From the NCBI GenBank assembly GCA_003531155.1, contig DQHR01000021.1, forward strand, positions 6,289 through 15,204: 8,916 nucleotides of DNA, in the 5' to 3' direction. The notes beneath the pieces were generated by a model that had not been told where the DNA came from, did not search any database, and saw nothing but the letters and a program-made list of their open reading frames with translations. The DNA comes from Bacteroidales bacterium. GTDB lineage: Bacteria; Bacteroidota; Bacteroidia; Bacteroidales; Tenuifilaceae. The position numbers were made by a program, and so were the translations under genes. How positions within the stretch are numbered: the first letter of the stretch is position 1; the number at the start of each line of letters is the position of its first letter. Below are positions 1 through 5,940 of this stretch, piece by piece.

Positions 1-30
1 TGTAAGGTCATATTTTAGGATTTCTATCAT
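1..30 (-). CDS. 5' end of an unidentified leftward gene (partial)
   Basis: An ATG at 28-30 on the minus strand opens a frame that stays open to the window edge, reading MIEILKYDLT. It lies just past the ahpC terminator, and a perfect TAnnTTTG promoter box sits five bases before the ATG, so a new transcription unit starting here is plausible. Ten residues are too few to name a family. It may instead be a chance ATG, with the true start further left beyond the window. Confidence 0.4.
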   Translation of the reverse strand, partial: MIEILKYDLT

Positions 31-35
31 ACCTA

Positions 36-43
36 CAAATGTA
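36..43 (-). promoter_or_regulatory. Candidate -7 box (TACATTTG) for the leftward partial gene
   Basis: On the minus strand the sequence reads TACATTTG, a perfect match to the Bacteroidota -7 consensus TAnnTTTG. No good TTTG is seen about 20 bases upstream, so the -33 half is weak. The box lies only five bases before the ATG at 30, which would place transcription start at or almost at the start codon. Confidence 0.35.
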
Positions 44-76
44 ATATATTGAAGAGATAATAAGGTATAAATAAAC

Positions 77-106
77 AAAAAAACCGCAACTTATTGGTTA
101 CGGTTT
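77..106 (-). terminator. Rho-independent terminator after ahpC
   Basis: Read on the minus strand, AAACCGTAAC and GTTGCGGTTT form a 10-base-pair stem with one G-U pair around a six-base loop (CAATAA), followed by a run of T. It lies 20 bases past the ahpC stop codon and in the correct orientation. On the plus strand the G-U pair becomes an A/C mismatch, so the hairpin is designed for leftward transcripts. Confidence 0.8.
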
Positions 107-126
107 CAATCAGTATTTTAAAAAAA

Positions 127-762
127 CTAGTTTTTTTCTGCAAGAAATTTAGAAACTCCCTCTTGGGTAGGTTTCATAGCCTTATCTCCCTTTTTCCAAT
201 TAGCAGGACAAACTTCACCATTCAACTCAAAGAACTGAAGCGCATCAATAACACGAATAGCCTCATCTACGCTACGTCCAAGAGGCATATCGTTTACCAA
301 TTGATGACGAACAACGCCCTTTTTATCAATTATAAACAAACCGCGATACGACATTGGGGTTCCCACAAAGGTTACCTCGCCACTATCTGAATATTCATAA
401 CCTCCAGCCAAAACATCGTAATTCTCTGAAATAGTTTTTGATAGATCTGAAACTATTGGGTATTTCACCCCTCTGATTCCACCCTCATTGAGCGGTGTTT
501 GAAGCCATTTCCAGTGCGAGAATTCAGAATCAACGGAACAAGCCACAACAACTGTTTCACGCTTTTCAAATTCGCTAAGTTGATCCTGAAATGCTAATAG
601 TTCAGTTGGACAAACAAACGTAAAATCAGCAGGGTAAAAGAAAAAAAGAACATATTTTTTATTTAGATATTGTTCAAGTGAGAAATTATCAACAATCTCA
701 TTTCCATTTACAACTGCTTTTGCTTTAAATTTTGGTGCAGAGTTTCCTACAAGTACTGACAT
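127..762 (-). CDS. ahpC: Typical 2-Cys peroxiredoxin (AhpC/Prx1 type)
   Basis: This cytoplasmic peroxidase of 211 residues reduces hydrogen peroxide, organic hydroperoxides and probably peroxynitrite by a thiol mechanism. The peroxidatic motif PxxxTxxC is intact (Pro44, Thr48, Cys51, in FTFVCPTE), the catalytic arginine is Arg140 (SYRGLFIID), and the resolving cysteine is Cys185 in GEVCPANW. The length is normal for the Prx1/AhpC subfamily. Relative to eukaryotic Prx1 there is an insertion around residues 119-137, which I recall as usual in Bacteroidota homologues. A GGIRG stretch (94-98) resembles the GGLG overoxidation-sensitivity motif, but the C-terminal YF motif is replaced by FL. No reductase gene (ahpF or trx) is in the window, so its electron donor cannot be told. 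It lies 71 bases after the Omp85 gene and ends at its own terminator. It may have its own promoter, since peroxide-responsive control is common for this gene, but no convincing consensus box is visible. Confidence 0.96.
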   Translation of the reverse strand: MSVLVGNSAPKFKAKAVVNGNEIVDNFSLEQYLNKKYVLFFFYPADFTFVCPTELLAFQDQLSEFEKRETVVVACSVDSEFSHWKWLQTPLNEGGIRGVKYPIVSDLSKTISENYDVLAGGYEYSDSGEVTFVGTPMSYRGLFIIDKKGVVRHQLVNDMPLGRSVDEAIRVIDALQFFELNGEVCPANWKKGDKAMKPTQEGVSKFLAEKN

Positions 763-786
763 ATTTAAAAGATTTTATTGTTTAAG

Positions 787-796
787 TAAACGTTTA
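787..796. promoter_or_regulatory. 10-bp palindrome upstream of ahpC
   Basis: TAAACGTTTA is a perfect palindrome 24 bases before the ahpC start codon, in the 71-base gap to the Omp85 gene. It could be part of an operator, but in AT-rich DNA a ten-base palindrome can arise by chance. It does not match the four-part OxyR pattern as I know it. Confidence 0.2.
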
Positions 797-833
797 ACAA
801 TAGGGTTTCAACTTTGTTCATGAAAAAAAACAA

Positions 834-2789
834 CTAATTGAAAGGAACAATTTGAGGTTCACGTGGTCTAAAATTCTCAAAGCGTGTTCGTTGCTGTCCA
901 GTAATCAACCAATATGAAACATCTGCATTTGCAGGCAAATTAGGATAATACCCTAAGCGAATGCTGATAGAGTTTAAAACCAAGTTTTCGTTTCTGATTC
1001 TTACACCTAGCCCAAAACCTGAGAATGTTTGATCACCAATAATAGATTCACGAGCATCACCTATCACTCCAAAATCATAAAAACCATAAAAAGCAAAGCG
1101 AAATCCATATAAGTATAATGGGCTAAACGCAACAGTTTCAATGTTAATAACCAACCTTGAGGTACCTTTCATTTCGCGGCTTGATAATCCCCTAATACCA
1201 TTATTTTCATCCAAGAAAATAGATTCTCCCTCCTCTCCTACGCCATAAAAACGACTAATCCCCCTAGTATAGTCAACGTGAAGAAATTGTCTGGTTTTTA
1301 AGTTTCCAATATTGAAAAGGTTTGAAAAATAAGTTGTCCTAATATTCGATGTAACTTGTTGAAATTGTTGAGGATAAGCAATAAATCCGCCAATCCTAAC
1401 CGATGAAAAAAGGTAACCCCACGGGGAAATTTCAGCAGCGGAGAATTCATTGCCAAGGTAGTATCGATCCTCAAATTCGCCTTTTTCAATCCCTGTGGTT
1501 ACCTGAACCCGAAAGCCTGTGGGAATATCTTCTGTTGACCCTTGAGAGTAAATAAGGTTTGCACGAAACAAATCTTGTTTAGTAAAACTTAATCCAACTA
1601 AATAGTATTTACGATTTTGAAAATAAAAATTCTTAGTAGGGTCAACAATTGGTCGGTTACTAAAGTGCTTATCTATATAACGAAAAGCAAATACTAAGTT
1701 ATGAGGTGATTTTAATGGATCTTTTCGACTCACACGAAACGAACGCCCTAGCCAATAATCATAACCATTGTAACATATCTTCTGAACTGTATCAATTGTT
1801 CTAAAACGGTATGGTTCGCAGCTGTTGATATAACCAAATCCACCACCATAATGAGTTTTTGATGCATAAAAATCACGTTTAAGATCTAAAGCATATGATT
1901 TATATCCTTGACCAAGCCTCTCCCAAACGTTTGCATCTACAAACGAACCCCTAATATTAGATATCCCCAATTCATACTTTCGACCAAAAATCGTAGACTC
2001 TCGAGAATCATAAAAAAGATCTCCACTTAAAAAGATCCCATAACCCACAAAATTCTTATCATAAATCTGAAGTTGACTCGAATACTGATTTCCATATCGA
2101 TAATCGACACCTATTGACCAAGTATCTTTGGTTATCACAGTTACATCAACTTTAGTTGAATCATCAAGTCTTTCAACTACAATACTTGCATCTTCAATAT
2201 ACTCATGACTACGAATCAACTGCTCAGATTCTGCAAAATCAACAGGACTTAAAATATCGCCTTCCTTAAAAAGGAGGCTGTTTCGAATCATCGATTTTGC
2301 AGTTTTTACATGTATTCGATTTGCAGTATTTTCTATTAAAGAGGTTGGTTTAAGAGTTGTATCGTTAATTGATTGCCCAAAGGCATTAAGCCCTACAAAA
2401 TATATACGATTAATTACTTTACCATTAAACTCTGCAAATCTTTCAACGGCATTTGATTTGACGTATACCCTAGCTGCGGCATCAAGGTTTTGCTTTCTGA
2501 AAAACAAGCCATAGAGCCTACGGGTTATATAATTCTTATCGGCAGAGTTTTGTATTCTGAGGTAAAGATTATCGTGCTTATTTTTTTTTACTTTAATTGA
2601 GTCAATTTTCAATTTACCGATTACAGTATCCTGATAAACTCTTAGTGCATTTCTTTGACTACTAAAATATAAATATTTGTTCCCAAAATAAGGAGATGCA
2701 CTTAACAAGGCATAATTAAAAAAAGCCATCTTCAAAAATAAAAAGATGGCTATAAACCTATAATTATATCGATTATTTAAGATGTGCAT
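834..2789 (-). CDS. Omp85-superfamily (BamA/TamA-like) outer membrane protein
   Basis: The 651-residue product is a predicted outer membrane beta-barrel. Residues 1-31 form a signal peptide (basic RYNYR, then a hydrophobic stretch at 12-30). Residues about 125-222 look like one POTRA domain (VINRIYFVGLNAFG... LLFKEGDIL... YIEDASIVV... VDVTVITKDTW). Residues about 225-640 are alternating barrel strands rich in Tyr, Phe and Gly. Near the end, IRGL (532-535) followed by RLVINIET (545-552) and YDFGVIGD (571-578) match the conserved loop-6 VRGF/Y region of Omp85 proteins, which is the best family evidence. With a single recognisable POTRA it is unlikely to be the main BamA, which usually carries five. 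A role in inserting or exporting particular envelope proteins, or as a lipid or protein port, is inference. A pair of cysteines (324 and 339) sits in a likely surface loop. It follows the SiaB-like gene by 32 bases, so co-transcription is likely. Met21 is an alternative start but would destroy the signal peptide. Confidence 0.85.
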   Translation of the reverse strand: MHILNNRYNYRFIAIFLFLKMAFFNYALLSASPYFGNKYLYFSSQRNALRVYQDTVIGKLKIDSIKVKKNKHDNLYLRIQNSADKNYITRRLYGLFFRKQNLDAAARVYVKSNAVERFAEFNGKVINRIYFVGLNAFGQSINDTTLKPTSLIENTANRIHVKTAKSMIRNSLLFKEGDILSPVDFAESEQLIRSHEYIEDASIVVERLDDSTKVDVTVITKDTWSIGVDYRYGNQYSSQLQIYDKNFVGYGIFLSGDLFYDSRESTIFGRKYELGISNIRGSFVDANVWERLGQGYKSYALDLKRDFYASKTHYGGGFGYINSCEPYRFRTIDTVQKICYNGYDYWLGRSFRVSRKDPLKSPHNLVFAFRYIDKHFSNRPIVDPTKNFYFQNRKYYLVGLSFTKQDLFRANLIYSQGSTEDIPTGFRVQVTTGIEKGEFEDRYYLGNEFSAAEISPWGYLFSSVRIGGFIAYPQQFQQVTSNIRTTYFSNLFNIGNLKTRQFLHVDYTRGISRFYGVGEEGESIFLDENNGIRGLSSREMKGTSRLVINIETVAFSPLYLYGFRFAFYGFYDFGVIGDARESIIGDQTFSGFGLGVRIRNENLVLNSISIRLGYYPNLPANADVSYWLITGQQRTRFENFRPREPQIVPFN

Positions 2790-2821
2790 TGACCGATCAA
2801 ACCTTGGATGTAAATAAAGGT

Positions 2822-3400
2822 TTAAATAGCATCTTTAGCAAACTTTTTAGAGTTAATTTCTACTTTTAAAATAAAAAAGTAATTATCTTCATCAAGAGGA
2901 AGAAACTGATAGTTCAGGGTTTCCCCCGTTTTGCGAGCAATATCAATAAGGCCTAAACCTGCTCCTCCTTTATTAGATAGGCTGCCTTCTTTAATTTGCC
3001 TTTTATACATTTCCTTTAACTCTTGTGCCGATGCACTATTTACCGCAATAAGAGCTTTTTCGAGATGATCTTTGTGATTTTTAGCAACCTTATTTGAGGT
3101 TATCACATAGTAAATATCATGCTTTTTACCAATAATAAACAAGCCATTCCCGATATTCCTCTCTTTAATTTCATCAGAATGTTTATTCATATTCTGTAGG
3201 GTTTCAACCATTACATGATATACTTTACGCTGCACCGAACGTTCTTCGCTATTCTTTTCCATATCAGATTCGGCCATTGATGTAAACATCTTAGTAATCT
3301 CATGGCTGAATTCACCTAAATAAACCAATGAAAAACCGTTCTCAATCATCTCATCATAAATATTCGAGATCGATTTTATGAAATTAAAGGACAGGTTCAT
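2822..3400 (-). CDS. SiaB-family GHKL protein kinase-like protein
   Basis: The 192-residue product is cytoplasmic, with no signal peptide or membrane segment. It resembles the SiaB family (DUF6272), small GHKL-fold kinases that in Pseudomonas aeruginosa phosphorylate the partner SiaC and are opposed by the phosphatase SiaA. Visible parts are an N-box-like helix with Glu66 and Asn70 (VETLQNMNKHS, 65-75), strands at 85-102, and a glycine-rich ATP-lid segment KGGAGLGLIDIARKTG (144-159). The canonical D-box DxGxG is not seen; the corresponding strand reads YYVITSNKV (97-105). Family assignment is from pattern recognition. No siaC-like or PP2C (siaA/SpoIIE) gene is in the window. Its only close neighbour downstream is the Omp85 gene, 32 bases away. 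The terminator of the proS unit lies upstream, so this gene needs its own promoter; a candidate is at 3449-3480. Confidence 0.8.
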   Translation of the reverse strand: MNLSFNFIKSISNIYDEMIENGFSLVYLGEFSHEITKMFTSMAESDMEKNSEERSVQRKVYHVMVETLQNMNKHSDEIKERNIGNGLFIIGKKHDIYYVITSNKVAKNHKDHLEKALIAVNSASAQELKEMYKRQIKEGSLSNKGGAGLGLIDIARKTGETLNYQFLPLDEDNYFFILKVEINSKKFAKDAI

Positions 3401-3448
3401 ACTGATATGTGTTAGTGATTAAACAATGGTATAAAAAAAGCATCCGGT

Positions 3449-3480
3449 TAAAGATATATAATGATTAAAGAGTTTCCAAA
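3449..3480 (-). promoter_or_regulatory. Candidate promoter of the siaB-like/Omp85 unit
   Basis: On the minus strand TTTG (3477-3480) is followed after 20 bases by TATCTTTA (3449-3456). This matches the Bacteroidota consensus TTTG-N19-21-TAnnTTTG in all but the last base. It lies between the upstream terminator (3508-3536) and the start codon at 3400, giving a leader of roughly 40 bases. Confidence 0.45.
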
Positions 3481-3507
3481 ATTTTTAAAACAAAAACGAA
3501 TGGTTAC

Positions 3508-3536
3508 AAAAAAGGACTGATTTCTCAGCCCTTTTT
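3508..3536 (-). terminator. Rho-independent terminator of the proS unit
   Basis: On the minus strand AAAAAGGGCTGA and TCAGTCCTTTTTT pair around a GAAA tetraloop, with one G-U pair, and end in a T run. The structure begins three bases after the stop codon of the M49-like gene. The matching A run on the other side could make it bidirectional, but no rightward gene ends here. Confidence 0.9.
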
Positions 3537-3539
3537 ATT

Positions 3540-5171
3540 TTATAGTCCAAGTACTTGGAGGCCTTGATTATATCTTAAATCTTTAGGAATATTCGCCCCA
3601 GCAACTCTATCTAGATCTGACTTTAATTCATCTCCAACTACACCTTTTTCTTCAAATAATTTTACAACAGCATTATAATCGCCATCGCCTTGGAGTGTTA
3701 AAATCTTATTGGCTAAACCATTCATGGCTGCTGTCATCTTTTCGAAATCAACCTTATATGCTCCTTCAACTGAGTTACGAGTAAAGGCGCCATTCTCTTG
3801 GAAGTAATAAAAACAAACCATATTTGCTTTACCATGCGAAGAGGCTGCTCCAAACCTAACAGATCTGAATATTCCAGCCATAAAAGTTACATAGTTGTCC
3901 ATTAAATCCTTATTGGTTAATTCTCCCATTTCAGTTAATTGCTTAACCATGAAAAGACCAAGAATATCGGCTTTACCTTCTTCCAAACCACTATATTTCT
4001 CTTTTAAAGCCTCCCTTACAGTTCCTTTGCTATTGATAAGGTTTTTAATTCCTAAGCCGTGAGCCACCTCGTGAAACATAACATTCTCGAAAAATGCATC
4101 GAATTTTATATGCTTACGTTGGGTTGAATCAATAAGCATATTACCAATTGGAAACAATATTTTATCGAATTTATACTTCATAGCATTCTTCAACTGTAAC
4201 TTGCGGCTACCCTTTTCAATATGAACCTTAGGGTCATTTGGTAAGTTAATAGCAATTGTCTTACTTCCAGAGTTACAATCACCAGCATAAAAAACAGCAT
4301 CATAAACCCCCAAATCTGAATCGGCTCCAGGTACTTCCTTTTTATACTTTGCATCAACTGGCAAACTGGTCTGCAGTTGGGGTAATAACTTTGCAAAACG
4401 AGCAAGTTTTTGACTCCACTCCAAGTCTTTAATTAGTATAAATGATTCAAATGCTGCTTTATAGTTATACAATGCATCTTCGTAATTTTCAATTGGTCCA
4501 ACAACAAAATCAATGTTGTTAGTTTTCATATCCATCCAAGCCAAATCGCTTTGAAGATACTCATCGGTTAAAATAGCCTCTGCTCTCAGGTTCAAATAGT
4601 TTTTTAGACCAGCATCGTCTGCTAGTTCTGCCGCTTGCTTAAGTAAAGAAGCTGCTTTTTCAATTTCTTCTTTATATTCAACATGGTATGGAACTGATTC
4701 TAGCTTACCTTCTGCATTTCGTTTTATTACTGTATAAAGGCTTGTTTTATCAACAGAATTAAAAGCCTCGAACTCTTCCTTTGTCATATCTATAGGGTAA
4801 AAGCAAGCACCAAGCGGCTTTACTCCAACTCCTTCAATGAATGGAGCATTATTATTAAGCCTATCCCAAGGTCCATAGTTAATTTCAACAAACTCACGAG
4901 TAGCCTGATCATTTATACTTTCGAGTAATTTTGCTTTATCGCCGTAAGTTTGTTTCCAATACAGATTATCCATAATTTGAGCAACCTCAAAAAGCAATGG
5001 TAGCATCTGTTTTTCCTTTTCAGAAAGATGGTTAATATCTGAAGTGAGATCAACCTTAACATACTCATCAACTCTTTTTCTCATCTCGCTATTTTCTTGT
5101 TTTGGTTTTGTTCCACACGACCAAATAATTAGAGCCATTAACAGGCTTAATAAAAGATATTTTCTTCTCAT
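3540..5171 (-). CDS. Peptidase family M49-like (dipeptidyl peptidase III-like) metallopeptidase lipoprotein
   Basis: The 543-residue product starts with a lipoprotein signal (MRRK, hydrophobic stretch, then IWSC with lipid-bearing Cys19), so it should be anchored in the envelope. The zinc site is HEVAH (367-371): His367 and His371 as ligands and Glu368 as catalytic base. It is followed 25 residues later by EEGKAD (397-402), where Glu398 is the probable third ligand. This corresponds to the EECRAE/EECRAD motif of family M49. Classical dipeptidyl peptidase III has a six-residue HExxGH; the five-residue HExxH seen here is a known minority form, for example in Caldithrix. A further conserved-looking histidine is His446 (SSHGKANMVCFYYFQENGAF, 444-463). 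Proteins like this have also been annotated as Zn-dependent hydrolase or, wrongly, as dihydrofolate reductase in Bacteroidota. Substrate and the dipeptidyl mode of action are inferred from the family. It is the last gene of the proS unit, 26 bases after the unknown gene. Confidence 0.85.
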   Translation of the reverse strand: MRRKYLLLSLLMALIIWSCGTKPKQENSEMRKRVDEYVKVDLTSDINHLSEKEKQMLPLLFEVAQIMDNLYWKQTYGDKAKLLESINDQATREFVEINYGPWDRLNNNAPFIEGVGVKPLGACFYPIDMTKEEFEAFNSVDKTSLYTVIKRNAEGKLESVPYHVEYKEEIEKAASLLKQAAELADDAGLKNYLNLRAEAILTDEYLQSDLAWMDMKTNNIDFVVGPIENYEDALYNYKAAFESFILIKDLEWSQKLARFAKLLPQLQTSLPVDAKYKKEVPGADSDLGVYDAVFYAGDCNSGSKTIAINLPNDPKVHIEKGSRKLQLKNAMKYKFDKILFPIGNMLIDSTQRKHIKFDAFFENVMFHEVAHGLGIKNLINSKGTVREALKEKYSGLEEGKADILGLFMVKQLTEMGELTNKDLMDNYVTFMAGIFRSVRFGAASSHGKANMVCFYYFQENGAFTRNSVEGAYKVDFEKMTAAMNGLANKILTLQGDGDYNAVVKLFEEKGVVGDELKSDLDRVAGANIPKDLRYNQGLQVLGL

Positions 5172-5197
5172 ATTTAAGTTATTTAGAGTGAATTTGA

Positions 5198-5896
5198 TTA
5201 TTCAAGAACATCATCGGAATTAAATTTAAAGCCAAGACGTTTACCAGTTTGTAGTTTAGAGTTTTCGATTTTAGTATTCATTTGATTAACAGAGGCAATT
5301 TTCACCACATCATATGGAGGTACCAGTAAATCAAATTCAAGAGTATACAGAATCGATGATTGAATAATATTAATCAACGCCTCTTTATCAATAGTTGCTG
5401 AGCCAAAGTTATTGTAAAGAAATCCCATCTGACGTTTACCTTCAACAAAGTAGTGGTAATCCCTATTTATAAAAATTCGGCCAATTAAATAACCCAAATC
5501 ATCTAAACGATTATACTTAAAAGAATCTCTCAAAAAGTTGTAAATGTTAATAATCCCGCAGTATGAAGAATTCTTATTATCCTTTACATAGGAAAGCTTC
5601 CAGATATTATGATCACGATCGAATTGAAATACATTTGAATGCATACTAAAAACCAGAATATCCCCAGCAATCCTAATTTCAGCCTCAAATTTACCTCTAT
5701 CATGATATTCTAATTTTACCCTTTTATCAATCCCTTTAAATGCAGAATTGTAATCGGAAGCCATCTCATGTAACACCTCCTTTATTAGGTTGAAAGTAGC
5801 AAATGTGTTATCGTACACTAACTGCTTCATTCCCGATTTTTCTGAAAGATTATTAAGTATTAGTTGCCTTGTTTCTTGCTGTTTAGGTGATTCCAT
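5198..5896 (-). CDS. Uncharacterised protein encoded between proS and the M49 gene
   Basis: I do not recognise a characterised family for this 232-residue protein, though it looks like a folded, conserved soluble protein. There is no signal peptide, transmembrane segment or lipobox, so it is likely cytoplasmic. Residues 1-48 appear helical and charged. Residues 58-92 look like a run of beta strands (KRVKLEYHDRGKFEAEIRI, then DILVFSMHSNVFQF), followed by a Tyr/Asn-rich core with SYCGIINIYNFL (111-122), DLGYLIGRIFINRDYHYFVEGK (133-154, described by its ends) and FDLLVPPYDVV (188-198). The tail from 203 is polar and probably flexible. No Walker, zinc-finger or known catalytic motif is visible. 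Gaps of 44 bases to proS and 26 to the M49 gene suggest co-transcription. A link to translation is suggested only by position. The upstream sequence has no Shine-Dalgarno, as usual in this phylum. Confidence 0.85.
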   Translation of the reverse strand: MESPKQQETRQLILNNLSEKSGMKQLVYDNTFATFNLIKEVLHEMASDYNSAFKGIDKRVKLEYHDRGKFEAEIRIAGDILVFSMHSNVFQFDRDHNIWKLSYVKDNKNSSYCGIINIYNFLRDSFKYNRLDDLGYLIGRIFINRDYHYFVEGKRQMGFLYNNFGSATIDKEALINIIQSSILYTLEFDLLVPPYDVVKIASVNQMNTKIENSKLQTGKRLGFKFNSDDVLE

Positions 5897-5940
5897 ACAT
5901 TTGAGGTGTTAAAAGTTATTTAATAAACCCATTAAGTTAA

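Noticed and set aside
94..390. 98-residue plus-strand open frame
   Set aside because: It is antisense to ahpC, begins inside the ahpC terminator, and has no family-like features. It is a shadow frame.
1298..1489. 63-residue minus-strand frame inside the Omp85 gene
   Set aside because: It lies in another frame of a well-supported gene and has no independent signal.
4190..4405. 71-residue minus-strand frame inside the M49 gene
   Set aside because: It lies in another frame of a well-supported gene and has no independent signal.
5716..5782. Internal AAGGAGGTG within the unknown gene (minus strand), six bases before an out-of-frame ATG opening a 17-residue ORF (stop at 5716-5718), and near in-frame Met45
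   Set aside because: The spacing matches the strong site at 7504, but the codons fit a normal Lys-Glu-Val stretch, the small ORF has no recognisable character, and Bacteroidota rarely use such sites. Probably chance.
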